Assembly (NCBI GenBank): GCA_039028895.1
Contig: JBCCHF010000005.1
Span: 124,001-188,000 of the forward strand
Length of the DNA: 64,000 nt
Source of the DNA: JAHDCJ01 sp039028895
Lineage (GTDB): Bacteria > Bacteroidota > Bacteroidia > Chitinophagales > Saprospiraceae
Direction of reading: 5' to 3'
The position numbers and the translations under genes were made by a program. The notes beneath the pieces are model-generated. The model made no database searches, was not told the DNA's origin, and saw only the letters and a program-made list of their open reading frames with translations. Shown here one piece after another: positions 52,101 through 58,956 of this stretch; within the stretch, counting starts at the first letter, position 1; each line of letters starts with the position of its first letter.

Positions 52101-54832
52101 GCGTAAGTAGCCGGCCTGACATTAAAGGTGACCGGACCTGCAACGCCAAAAGTGGTAAGTGCATTAACCGCTTCATTAAATGTGGTATAGTCGGGAGATG
52201 CGCCACCTATGGTATATGTGCCAGCTAACGAAGGCACCAGATTATTCGAAACTAAAGTATCATTAAGCGGGTTGGCGTCAGGCTGCATCATATTGGCATT
52301 TTCCACCCAGGCCGTAATATCATAACTCAGACCAGGTAGAAAATTATTCGGGCCAAGTACTACCTGTACAGTATCCTGGCTAACAAGACTCCCGGAGTAG
52401 GGGACAAGCGGCTGGAAAACCCCATTCAGCGCCCATCCTACGTCAAAAGTGTTGATCGTTGTAAGCCCGGCATTTCTGATAGCGACTTTTACATCTGTAT
52501 TACCCGGAGGGAAAGGAACAGAGGGGTCAACGAGTTCCAAAACAGTTGCATCAAGTGCTTGAGGAGTAAACTCGTCCGCGCCCATATCAGGCGTAAGAGC
52601 GTCACGTAAATCACCATCAATGTCGTCTGAGACAATACCTGGAATAGGAAAACCAAGCCCATTCAGCACGGCGTTGGGGTCATGAAGATCAGGGTCAGCT
52701 CCGAAAAGCGGGTCCAGGTCAAAAGAATTAGCATCCAGGCCTGAAAAAGACTGCCAGGCGTCTATAGTATAGTCGACACTATTTTCTTTTATCACAAAAG
52801 CTCCTGTACTGAAATAGTTATTATAGTCGGCAGATTCAAGGTTGGAAAGAATGAGGTTAGCGGCTAGGCCTCCCCCTGTATTTGAAAAAATATTGTTCCC
52901 AATGTCAATGCCGGAATTTTGGTGAAAGAATGCGGTTGAGGAAAGATCAGTCGAAGTAATGTGAATGCTGTTGTAATAGGTTTGAACAAGATCATTCATT
53001 GACAAACGCATACCTGTACCAGAAGCTCCTGCAACATAGATGAAATTATTGACTACAAACGCTCCGAACAGGTCTTCAAAGATTTCACTAATCTCTACTC
53101 CTGTACCACCATTGGGTAGATCAATACGGTTTTTTGTGAAGGTTACATCTTCCCCGTTCCAAACTCTAACGCCCATGCCACCTGAATTTCCAGTAGGCGA
53201 TGAAAATTCATTTCCGGAAATGAGGAGATCACTCAACCCGAAAAACGAACCGCCGCGCTGCCAAAATCCTGTAACTTCATTATTGGTAACCGAAATGTCT
53301 GGCGCAAAAGCAATATCCCAACTAAATTCCTGGACCATGATGCCGAACGAACCATTCAGGATACGATTATTGTTAAAGGTGTTATTCCCAATACCTGATC
53401 CTGAAACAAAAATAACGGCAAGATCGGTGGCAGGGGAAATCACCTGGTTTCCCTGGATAATATTATTGGTAAACGTGTTGAAGTTACTTTGAGAATTGAT
53501 ATGCAAAGCGTGCCCGTAAACATTGCCTAAAGCTTTAAAACTTAATTGGTGGAAATTAATGTGGTCGGCATTATTGAGTTGGAGCGTGTAATTGATTCCC
53601 GGATTCGTGGATAAGAATTCCAGTGATACGGCAGAACTGTCTCCGGTTTCGCTTTGAAAAGTTATGGTATTGATAGCAGAAGCACCCGGGATATTTCCAA
53701 TAATTACCTGTTCGTTATATACACCATTTCGGACGTTAAAGGTTACTGGTCCGCATACGCCGAAGCTCGAAATAGCGGTTACAGCGTCGTTGAAATTGGC
53801 ATAATCTGGGCTTAACCCACCAATGGTGAAAGATCCATTAAGAGCTGGCATGATGGTGATGTCCAAAGTATCGTTGATATTGTTGGGATCAGCATTACCA
53901 TTTGGCATGGACGTCCATGCTTTAAGCGAATATGATTGTCCAAGTACGAAGGTCTGACTGCCAAGGGTGACATTGGCTGTTGAGGTGCCCATGCCTCCCA
54001 GTGTATCAAGAGGGGTGGTCCAGTTGACAGCGGTTTGAGGGATACCTTCAAACTCCCATTCTACATCCAAATTGTTAATGATATTATTCCCAAAATTTCG
54101 GATGGAGACAATGATATCCTGGGTACCTGCGCAAATATCCTGAGCGAGTGATTGGACCCCTGCATCGTCTGGGTCATCTGATGGCAGTGAGAATCTCACA
54201 AAATCATTGGTTGCCGACCAGGTCTCACCATTTCTCCCAGGAACAGGAAATCCAATGGTGCCATCTTCATTTTCGATACCCATAGTCTGAAACTGCCCGG
54301 CATCAGGCTTGGTGGTTGTATGGATCTCAATGGCATTCGTTGTTTCGAATAAAATGACCTGAGTAGTAACCAAATCCGTATAATAACAACAATGGGGTAC
54401 ATCAATGAAATTCATAACCAATTGTCGATTGGGGGCAATCCCTGTTGTGAAATATTCAATAGTTTCACCAGCATATCCAGGACTTAGATCACCCCACGCA
54501 AAGGCGATAAAGTTGTCTGGGGCGTAACCGTTAGAATTGTCAGGTATTGGTTCCCCTTCACAACAGCCATCTATTCCAGAATCATCAAAGGTGATAAAAC
54601 CATTTGAGGAGATATGGAAGTCTGTATAATCATTACCGAAAAAAGTAAAAGTAAACCCTATTGGAAGAGCACCACTTAATTCGTCATCATACAGGAAAAC
54701 CTGTGAACCCGAACCTGCAACAGGTGCAAAAACACCGGTTTGGTCAACTATATAATCGTTTTGGGCATTGCCGGAAGGTATAAAAAAATGAAAGAGGGCA
54801 AGCCATAAAACAGGATAGTAAAGTTTGCGCAT
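43106..54832 (-). CDS. 3908-residue secreted mosaic protein: four beta-helix modules and eight CARDB domains
   Basis: The frame opens at 54964, but the signal peptide (RKLYYPVLWLALFHFFIPSG) begins at ATG 54832. Order: an N-terminal beta domain (GFITFDDSGIDGCC); four modules of about 540 residues, each a CARDB-like domain followed by a right-handed beta-helix starting YTIGGxSPDYxxFxxAV and ending DIDGxxRDxxxPDxGADEF (module starts near 53840, 52225, 50585, 48957); an Fn3 domain; eight CARDB domains (DLxVxxxxxPxTATSGxxxxxxWTVxN...WxDxIYLSxD); and C-terminal PPC-like, TIG-like and TNxGNVDIPxP domains. CARDB and beta-helix modules are adhesive or carbohydrate-associated. No T9SS sorting domain is present at its end (RLRFKILN). 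First gene of the four-gene giant operon. Confidence 0.88.
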   Translation of the reverse strand: MRKLYYPVLWLALFHFFIPSGNAQNDYIVDQTGVFAPVAGSGSQVFLYDDELSGALPIGFTFTFFGNDYTDFHISSNGFITFDDSGIDGCCEGEPIPDNSNGYAPDNFIAFAWGDLSPGYAGETIEYFTTGIAPNRQLVMNFIDVPHCCYYTDLVTTQVILFETTNAIEIHTTTKPDAGQFQTMGIENEDGTIGFPVPGRNGETWSATNDFVRFSLPSDDPDDAGVQSLAQDICAGTQDIIVSIRNFGNNIINNLDVEWEFEGIPQTAVNWTTPLDTLGGMGTSTANVTLGSQTFVLGQSYSLKAWTSMPNGNADPNNINDTLDITIMPALNGSFTIGGLSPDYANFNDAVTAISSFGVCGPVTFNVRNGVYNEQVIIGNIPGASAINTITFQSETGDSSAVSLEFLSTNPGINYTLQLNNADHINFHQLSFKALGNVYGHALHINSQSNFNTFTNNIIQGNQVISPATDLAVIFVSGSGIGNNTFNNNRILNGSFGIMVQEFSWDIAFAPDISVTNNEVTGFWQRGGSFFGLSDLLISGNEFSSPTGNSGGMGVRVWNGEDVTFTKNRIDLPNGGTGVEISEIFEDLFGAFVVNNFIYVAGASGTGMRLSMNDLVQTYYNSIHITSTDLSSTAFFHQNSGIDIGNNIFSNTGGGLAANLILSNLESADYNNYFSTGAFVIKENSVDYTIDAWQSFSGLDANSFDLDPLFGADPDLHDPNAVLNGLGFPIPGIVSDDIDGDLRDALTPDMGADEFTPQALDATVLELVDPSVPFPPGNTDVKVAIRNAGLTTINTFDVGWALNGVFQPLVPYSGSLVSQDTVQVVLGPNNFLPGLSYDITAWVENANMMQPDANPLNDTLVSNNLVPSLAGTYTIGGASPDYTTFNEAVNALTTFGVAGPVTFNVRPATYAELILITPILGANCTNKVTFQSESGNPADVVISATGSPAQNYTLFIDGADGLIFKDITIENLDFVHGRVVVMENGASCNRFENCILRNQINNTHGDAVNIVSSQTLSVGNPSNDDNEFIGNFFEGGSSAISHDGSVGNPASGFIITDNIFSQQARAGIDLSSVSHPHVSGNTINSTMDNVFYGIFMEFCDSTFEITKNQIGILETFQGIFVNNSEVSTIERGLIANNFISIDLDQSVLGAEGLQITNSENIDVFYNSVNIEGISNPTTRAFFTSSTINLTLRNNIFTNFAEGVAVSVEPDDNFDADFNNLYTTGANLGIWNGTNQTDFIAYQAASGHEANSLSAVVFYSDVFDLHTTTVALDGVGTPLTAVTDDIDGQPRDAINPDIGADEFSPPQEDVSLVDITSPVMVFPEGNNPIQVHLVNNGTTDLTSVDLDWSINGLAQPQFNWSGTLGPGGEITNLELGTFDFELETPYDIEVIAINPNGMPDGNMTNDTVSVEDLYAGLIGDYTLGGITPDFPTFGNAVNAMTLGGVAGAVNINIRSGTYNEQVVIPEIPGSSATNWVTFQSEAGDSTLVILEFTSNTTDPYVVRLDGADQFTFREMTIRNLGTTNGLAIEIQNQSDNITIANNILTGIAPTNDFSNQSVIRSQIGPNTNTIIRNNKIENGSNGIQLLGTSFNNQTGTVIENNELIGQIFAGIELAYNDAAFISGNIITTGTASQTVVGIDLVNCDLGVQVIGNQIISNVYGLRLQFCNGLTNDQGLIANNFIAVGELNAVNARGIWIQNSDDQNIYYNSVRSLKTTAGTNICFHVENGANDIYLLNNIFANTGTGIAIDDEDGDQIIQSDHNNLFSNGDNLTSFNGQVQINLAQWQAVSGFDANSISVDPNFVSNSDLHIQNGLLVGQAMPIPEIPADIDGDIRDGLTPDIGADEYTPVIGLDAGISGIIDPSVIFPEGLNNVVVRLFNYGSITLNSVTINWDVNSSLQTPFAWSGTLNPGEFVDVTLGTYEFEAGINYTITASTSGPNAGTDLNSTNNQVVETEIWAGLSGIYTISSGIPDFLSIEAALTALAKGGVTGPVIFNIGSATYTLSDGMMINPVLGSSLTNTVTWQSETGDSTDVVIEFSSTAIQSIPVLTLNATKFMHFKNLSLSSTSTEYGVVVSMLDGTKEVSFENCVLESLPTTINSQTTRAIMVKSNARADNVTITNNHFKGGTHGMYYWGTFSNASLIDTGLVVTGNLFEDHYVSGAEIRLQSGIQFNNNTYTSSNTHSTAIGFEFNNLRNYFDHGLSISGNQVDMNGGQHAMTLEQVNGSTNVEALISNNFLHISDGNRAVEIIGGTRQKFYHNNVHMSGSSNLASRAMYVGNVSSGIINIVNNNFVNSADGFALYTNFLGIPSSGIFDYNNYFSSGATLMAYQDAGTDFAGWQGTSGFDANGLNLDPLYTSDSDLHVSQIGIDSMGTPLPEVGFDFDGQPRNPTHPDIGADEFGDFVADVGITALIAPVSGCDLSADEDVTVTITNFSGESQTGFDVAYTIDGNGEVIENVGALNIPAGGSLDYTFTAKANLIAYADYTFEAYTLLAGDAVTGNDTLSNQVVTNGMALGGAPTNMIPADGTTDLELPVNFSWAPVANATSYDVYVWEAGNSQPGTATYPGLTVINFDEFSLAYGTQYQWVVHAVNACEEIPGPVQTFTIIERPDLIISNLNFPATAFSGEEVQVSFQVDNIDEGATGMTTWGDRVYLSADDEYQPGLDDSFGSSLNVTALNGFESYLQMVTLTIPQGFIGTFYLIVRTDDGGYVNESDEDNNLLISATQITINLTPPPDLQVTSVLTPATAFSGMDISVNWTVENNGTGATESNTWIDKVYISSDENFILGNATELGSFIHSGGLLSMENYAENQTLTLPLGIDGTYYIYVSTDANMNIYEHVFDQNNVTRNDSINIILTPPTDLAIINSNLPATASTKESITVDWVVENQGGSPPNNPSWNDRIYISDNPVFGAGDMQIRATAFQSPILNPTDTYNELIQFSLPDDIAGNYYLHLSVDDDNSVFEFTFEDNNIVTQPITINAPDLAVFVVNAPIGVTSGEPFLIDWDVENIGLGDKVFEAWSDGIYISTNPVFNISNSTFLSSKVTGNEIESGNTLNVQQSITIPDGFSGNYWLHLVCDQFNSIFEDGSEANNIKSIPISVTLGPAADLAVSEVIVPDTATAGFQFPIPISFSITNDGADDAEGSNWVDQVYLTDSPVWPGVGNAILLKSFTREQPLMPLDTYSISTEVILPPLPPGVDVNICYIYIATDLTDNIFENGMNANNILRGDSIFVNYPIPDLAVTDLFGPTTAFTGEDIQLDWTVENLANDSILFNYDYWYDGIFISDDAIWDASDEFIIDLQIYLSDWPNTNTYSTSRSVTLPENIDGNKFLLLVTDYSIFNEDDPDMQNNVMAHPINIQLTPPRDLQVTALTVPPTATSGQPFQVIWTVQNTGSGPTLSGNWIDRIYLSDDLFVDSEDEILGSVAFSGNLMPGESYTDTTAVFTSAGATGNYVLLLKTDANSVEYEHMAEDNNVANGTLALTQPPPSDLVVGDITVPVMGLVNSPVTIDWDVQNEGLNPASGIKSDAIYFSTDTVWDINDVLFEVQGNMVSLPVGGTQSYTFTGNLPGLPLGDYHVITRTDVLNNIFEANETNNTSASIGKMTVDVPELPLEVWVPNTLNNDVGLYYRLEIPDSLSGETLLVELEADSLFGANELYMSYEEIPTRSDFDFNQDDLIMGDQTLIVPALQSGTYYLLIYGQTPIADDQAIEVRARRLDFEVFSVNANEGGNTGQITVLVKGAKFSFGMFGKIEDPVLGTIFSSNVIFIDPSKAFVTFDLNGSEAGIYDIFMVKPDGAQAGIDDGFTIVEGADFTLLVDIQHPPNARFNRTVAVTIAYTNAGNVDIPSPNRFLKSLVGAALAFDPDLLFLNLQDLHLEFEEPNGPPDILRPGAVSAITVYTKARAPDDRLRFKILN

Positions 54833-55261
54833 AGCGATCTGTTTTTTCTTAGTAACACCACACAAAAAAGCAGACCTTTCGGCTTTTGGGGTGTCAAATT
54901 GAAAAACTGAACTAATTAGTAAGCAGGAATAAACTCCAGCTTTAAAACAATTGGAAATCGTCAAAGAATGCTGTAAAAATGATACACTTTTGCCCGTAGT
55001 ATTTGAGTCGATAATACATGTAGATTAAGCAATGCATTGAAATTTCTGGCCGCTATTCAATTTTGGTTAATGAATACGACTGAAATCAATTTCAGACTTA
55101 AATGGGCAGAATAGAAATTAGAAAGAGTTGGAATAACTCCGGGACTAATATATGAAACCTCATTGATGTTTGCAAGTATTCAACTTTCCGGAAAGGCAGT
55201 TTTCAGCAACTTAGGGATGGCAGAATGTCAATAATCTGGTTGCGAATTTGAGCCAATCGAT
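54833..55261. other. 429-bp gene-free gap ahead of the giant operon
   Basis: The gap between the murB stop and the giant protein's start must contain the giant operon's promoter. I see no exact TAnnTTTG box; TCAATTTG on the minus strand near 54895 is a one-mismatch candidate. No repeat, RNA gene or credible small ORF was seen. Confidence 0.5.
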
Positions 55262-56275
55262 TCAGAAGACATTCACCTCTGGAATGAGCAGGATGCCAAA
55301 TTTCGCGTAGACTGATTTGGCAATCTCCCACGCCAGGTCTCTGATTTCTTGTCCTGTTGCGTCTCCATAATTGACCAAGACCAGGGCTTGCATGGCATGT
55401 GCGCCCGTGTTGCCTACCCTTTTTCCTTTCCAGCCGCATTGTTCAATGAGCCACCCTGCTGGCACTTTCACTTTACCGTCCTGTTGAGGATAGCTTACGA
55501 TGTTGGCGAACCGTTTTCTTAACTCCCGAAATTGTGTGTCTGGGATTATGGGATTTTTAAAAAAGCTGCCGGCATTACCTAGCTCAGAGGGATCAGGCAA
55601 TTTGCTGCTTCTGATCGCGATAACGGCATCACTAATGGCTTTTGGAGTAACTTCCGACAGGTTCATTGCCTCCAGTGTTTGCTGAATGGCCCCATACGAA
55701 ATATTTAGATTTGGAGTTCGTGAGAGCTTCAGGGTAATCGACGTAATGCAATATTGGCCCTTCATCCTGTTTTTGAAAATGCTATCGCGGTAACCAAATT
55801 TGCAGTCCTTTTTAATAAAGGTGTGTATTTCACCGCTGCGGATATGCACTGCTTCAAGTGACACGAGGAGGTCTTTGAGTTCCACACCATATGCTCCAAT
55901 ATTTTGGATCGGAGCTGCTCCAATACACCCGGGAATGAGTGACAGGTTTTCAAGACCGCTTAGCCCTTCGCTGAGGCTCCATAAAACACATTCATGCCAG
56001 TTTTCCCCGCTGCCCAGTTTCACAATCGTTTGTTGACCATTATCTTCAATTATTTCCCTTCCGGGAATACAGTTTTGGAGGACAAGACCATCGACGTTTT
56101 TAGTGAAAAGGATGTTACTTCCGCCTCCAAGGATTAAAGACGGGGTAGTATTTTTGAGGACTTCCAGTAAGGCGTCTATTGATCTGGCGGCGTAAAAAAG
56201 CTCTGCCCTGACTTCGATGCCAAAGGAGTTTAGCGTCTTTAACGATACATTTTTCTGAAAATCAAAACTGTTCAT
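55262..56275 (-). CDS. murB: UDP-N-acetylenolpyruvoylglucosamine reductase
   Basis: Reduces the enolpyruvyl group to form UDP-N-acetylmuramic acid in peptidoglycan synthesis, using FAD and NADPH. The 337-residue protein is type I (E. coli-like): N-terminal LKTLNSFGIEVRA, FAD-binding LILGGGSNILF, LIPGCIGAAPIQNIGAYGVE, the type I Tyr loop FGYRDSIFK, the catalytic Ser in NAGSFFKNP and the closing Glu in LIPEVNVF. It is the last gene of a run with a 101-residue membrane protein (15 bp) and a DUF3667 protein. Confidence 0.97.
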   Translation of the reverse strand: MNSFDFQKNVSLKTLNSFGIEVRAELFYAARSIDALLEVLKNTTPSLILGGGSNILFTKNVDGLVLQNCIPGREIIEDNGQQTIVKLGSGENWHECVLWSLSEGLSGLENLSLIPGCIGAAPIQNIGAYGVELKDLLVSLEAVHIRSGEIHTFIKKDCKFGYRDSIFKNRMKGQYCITSITLKLSRTPNLNISYGAIQQTLEAMNLSEVTPKAISDAVIAIRSSKLPDPSELGNAGSFFKNPIIPDTQFRELRKRFANIVSYPQQDGKVKVPAGWLIEQCGWKGKRVGNTGAHAMQALVLVNYGDATGQEIRDLAWEIAKSVYAKFGILLIPEVNVF

Positions 56276-56290
56276 TACCTGTTCCGACGT

Positions 56291-56596
56291 CTAATTATCT
56301 CCAAAAAACATGAGGATGGCTGTAAACAGGGTGATCAGGAGGATCAGTCCGGAAGCCAGTCTTACCGAATAGCGGATATTATTGACGAAAGTCAGGATAT
56401 CGTCTTTGTATTCGGGGTGGTGAATCAACACTTCTTCCTCCAGTTTTTTCTTATCAAAAATATGAACAGCTTTGATGGAGGTCCCGCTGTTGGCCAATCT
56501 TCGATAAACCTTAAGTACCTTCGCCCTGAAATAGAGGTTAATAAACAAAAGGCCGAAAAATGCCACAATGATTAACGTCAGGAAAAAAGGTACCAT
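56291..56596 (-). CDS. Small two-helix membrane protein, unknown function
   Basis: A 101-residue protein with two transmembrane helices (about 3-22 and 76-97) joined by a charged cytoplasmic or periplasmic segment (KVYRRLANSGTSIKAVHIFD, later EEEVLIHHPEY). Not recognised as a named family. It is 9 bp after the DUF3667 gene and 15 bp before murB, so the three are probably one transcript. Confidence 0.7.
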   Translation of the reverse strand: MVPFFLTLIIVAFFGLLFINLYFRAKVLKVYRRLANSGTSIKAVHIFDKKKLEEEVLIHHPEYKDDILTFVNNIRYSVRLASGLILLITLFTAILMFFGDN

Positions 56597-56605
56597 AAAC
56601 TTTGC

Positions 56606-57670
56606 TTAAAAAAGAGCTGCTCCAATAAAGAGCAGGATAACAGATGCAAAGGTAACCACAAAAATAAAACTAAAGCAAAGAATACTGTATTTGAAAAGCG
56701 TTTTCCAAAATCCTTGTTGATAGTATCGCCGCATAGCCATAAACAGGTAAATACAAATAATGACGCTCAGAATTGGTGTAAAAACTGCGACATTGATCGG
56801 GATTAATATAAACATCAAAATCCCCACAAAAAACATAAAGGCATGGAAGTGGAGTCCGAAAATCAAATGCTCAATATAATAGCGTTTCCTGCGGACGTAC
56901 AAAAACTTCATTACCATGGCAAAAATTGGTACCAGAATAAAGATCAACCAGCTGAGCCTGCTAAACATATAGACTATAAAGCTTCCGCCATCTTGCTGGA
57001 TCTTTATCAGTTTTCGGTACGCCGCCCTTTCAAAGTTGTTTCGGGGAGCCATTTCATATTTTTCGATAATCTCATCAGGGTTTAGCGAGAACAAGTCTTC
57101 GAAAGCAACTTTGAACTCTTCCCCATCACTCGTGGTCATCTTTAAATTGAATATAGGCATGGTGTCAGAAATACTTAAAGGTTGAAATCGCTTGAAAGCG
57201 GAGTCTATTTCGTTCCTTGAAGAGGTGTTTGGTATCTTTTTCTTCAGATTAATAACAGTAGAGTCAATGTCAGCCACCATAGCGTTATGGGCTTTTCGTC
57301 GCTCAAGCCTTTTTTTGGTGCTTTCCAGGAATTCACCACGCAGAGAACTGAACCCTCCGGTATAAAAAGTCAATGTCGCAAAGAAGACTAGGGAAGAAAA
57401 TAGGAATAACCTAACTGGGCTTACATATTTTTTGTGTTTCCCTTTAAAAAATTCGAGGGTGAGTTGACCTGGTTTGAAGAGTAATAGCGGCATACTGCGT
57501 AATACCACTGAGTCCAGTGCGACCAAGTTGTTTAGAAATTCCCTGAACACTGCATAAACCGATACTTTGCCAGTCGTAAATTTTTGTCCACAGTTACCGC
57601 AAAATTCGGATTTCTGCTCAAGTGGATAGTAGCAGTTTGGACAATAGCGATTTTTACTTTTACTATTCAC
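56606..57670 (-). CDS. DUF3667 zinc-ribbon membrane protein
   Basis: A 354-residue protein. An N-terminal zinc ribbon with two Cys pairs (CPNC near 9 and CGNCGQKF near 24) is followed by the DUF3667 block (LVALDSVVLRSMPLLLFKPGQL, GKHKKYVSPVRLFLF) and about five transmembrane helices (near 95, 235, 265, 290, 330), with a hydrophilic loop of roughly 110 residues between the first and second. Function of the family is unknown. The frame starts with GTG at 57670; no ATG lies upstream. First gene of the presumed murB operon. Confidence 0.82.
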   Translation of the reverse strand: MNSKSKNRYCPNCYYPLEQKSEFCGNCGQKFTTGKVSVYAVFREFLNNLVALDSVVLRSMPLLLFKPGQLTLEFFKGKHKKYVSPVRLFLFSSLVFFATLTFYTGGFSSLRGEFLESTKKRLERRKAHNAMVADIDSTVINLKKKIPNTSSRNEIDSAFKRFQPLSISDTMPIFNLKMTTSDGEEFKVAFEDLFSLNPDEIIEKYEMAPRNNFERAAYRKLIKIQQDGGSFIVYMFSRLSWLIFILVPIFAMVMKFLYVRRKRYYIEHLIFGLHFHAFMFFVGILMFILIPINVAVFTPILSVIICIYLFMAMRRYYQQGFWKTLFKYSILCFSFIFVVTFASVILLFIGAALF

Positions 57671-57788
57671 AGGATAAAAGTCTTGCTCTTAAATAGCTGT
57701 ATTCGAATTACAGCTTTAAGTGAAAGCTATTTCAAATATACTAAAGCAAAGATGCTAATTTATCTTGTATGAAATAGACAAAAAAAAT

Positions 57789-57815
57789 CGCAGTATCTGA
57801 ACAATAGATACTGCG
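57789..57815 (-). terminator. Rho-independent terminator at the end of XrtH cassette B
   Basis: CGCAGTATCT and AGATACTGCG form a perfect 10-bp stem with a 7-nt loop; on the minus strand it is followed by ATTTTTTTT. It lies 57 bp after the 70-residue tail-domain gene. Confidence 0.9.
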
Positions 57816-57827
57816 ACTCAGTTTGAA

Positions 57828-57848
57828 CCTAGTCTGATCCAGACTAGG
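57828..57848 (-). terminator. Second hairpin just before the cassette B terminator
   Basis: CCTAGTCTG and CAGACTAGG form a perfect 9-bp stem with a 3-nt loop, 12 bp from the next hairpin. It has no T-run of its own, so it may be the first half of a tandem terminator or an RNA-stability element. Confidence 0.6.
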
Positions 57849-57871
57849 CTAATTATTCTTATGTCTGCTCT

Positions 57872-58084
57872 CTATTCGGGTTTGGCTCCTCCAAAACCAA
57901 GGAGGTGGAGCAAATAAGCTAATAGAGGCGTTGAAATTAAAATACCTGGTATATCGGCATTTGTCAGTTGATATCCAAAAGCAACGATCGCGATTCCAAA
58001 TCCAATAACAACTAAGGCAAATGTAATCATCAATATTTTGCCAAATGCTGCTCGGTCAAAAGGAATTTGATCTGATAGCTTCAT
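57872..58084 (-). CDS. 70-residue two-helix membrane tail domain, split from the IPTL substrate by an in-frame stop
   Basis: Two hydrophobic helices (about 15-38 and 47-64) flank the motif LTNADIPGILI. The same domain forms the last 60 residues of the 430-residue IPTL protein in the neighbouring cassette, with 11 identical residues in a row at this motif. The ATG is in the same frame as the upstream IPTL gene and separated from its TAA by one codon (TAA TTA ATG), so the two reading frames look like one gene interrupted by a stop. Function unknown; it may retain or present the substrate in the inner membrane for the exosortase, which is inference. Confidence 0.8.
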   Translation of the reverse strand: MKLSDQIPFDRAAFGKILMITFALVVIGFGIAIVAFGYQLTNADIPGILISTPLLAYLLHLLGFGGAKPE

Positions 58085-58087
58085 TAA

Positions 58088-58756
58088 TTAAGCTGTTTGT
58101 CCAGCTAGGATATTACGGCGACGAATGAAGAATACAGTACCGATATTCAAGATCAAAAGGAAGAGGATGATCAATCCCCACTCACCAAGTGTTGGTACAG
58201 CAGCACCAGGTACACATGCTGATCCTGGATCAACATTAGCATTCTCTGCTCCGCGAGTATCAGGACCTAAGTTAATTGCCCAAGATACGCCTGTCCATTC
58301 GATAGAACCACCTACAGGTGATCCACCGGTTTCACTTACACCAACATCAGTACTCATTCCAGCACCAACAGCAGGACCTGCGGTTGCCATGAAACTTCCT
58401 TCGTAGCTGATGAATTGAATCAAGGTACCACCATCGTCAACGAGAGCAAGCCCGTCAGGTGATCCGTTTTGAAGACCGTTTGCAGGGTATTCAATTACGT
58501 AATAACGATTGTTACAGGCATCAGTTCCGAAATTGTTGCCTAAGGTGTTAGTACCGTATACTGATCCGTTAGAACCATTATATCTGACCACTTCGTAGTC
58601 AGAAATATTGGCTGGAAATACAGGACCAGCAACATATACCTCTACAAATTCTCCTACATCACCGCCAGCGTTGTCGTAGTGGAATTCATTAATAATCTGG
58701 CCATAGCTGGCGAAAGCGAAAGAAAAGCATAGAGCGAGTAAAACAAGCTTTTTCAT
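58088..58756 (-). CDS. Exosortase-H substrate: secreted lamin-tail-like protein with IPTLxxWG C-terminal signal
   Basis: A 222-residue secreted protein. The frame is open to 58789, but ATG 58756 directly begins the signal peptide KKLVLLALCFSFAFASYGQ. The mature part starts IINEFHYDNAGGDVGEFVEV, the pattern of lamin-tail-like beta domains. The C-terminus is an IPTL-type sorting signal: VPTLGEWG at 187-194, a transmembrane helix, then RRR. XrtH-type exosortases recognise such signals. It follows the companion membrane protein of cassette B and is followed in frame by the tail-domain ORF. Confidence 0.88.
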   Translation of the reverse strand: MKKLVLLALCFSFAFASYGQIINEFHYDNAGGDVGEFVEVYVAGPVFPANISDYEVVRYNGSNGSVYGTNTLGNNFGTDACNNRYYVIEYPANGLQNGSPDGLALVDDGGTLIQFISYEGSFMATAGPAVGAGMSTDVGVSETGGSPVGGSIEWTGVSWAINLGPDTRGAENANVDPGSACVPGAAVPTLGEWGLIILFLLILNIGTVFFIRRRNILAGQTA

Positions 58757-58956
58757 AATCAATAGTAAGTTTAATATTCTGAGGATCAAAGATTTATTGC
58801 TTTGTAAAAGTAGTAGTTGTCTGGTAGGTTGGTTGGTGGATTTTGGTCAAAGACCTTAATCTTATTTAAAGTTAAGAATAATCAACTAAAATCATAAACT
58901 AATGCACGTTAATTTTCGATTAACAAACGCTTATGTCCATTTATTAAACCTTGAAT

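Noticed and set aside
54833..54964. N-terminal 44-codon extension of the 3908-residue protein
   Set aside because: A clear signal peptide begins at the internal ATG 54832; the upstream part would bury it and holds no domain.
54833..55261. Regulatory RNA or small gene in the gap before the giant operon
   Set aside because: No conserved hairpin, terminator or ORF with a plausible start could be supported.
58908..58924. GTTAAT/ATTAAC inverted repeat as a terminator after the copy B companion gene
   Set aside because: The 6-bp stem is AT-rich and no T-run follows on the minus strand, so it is probably chance in AT-rich DNA.
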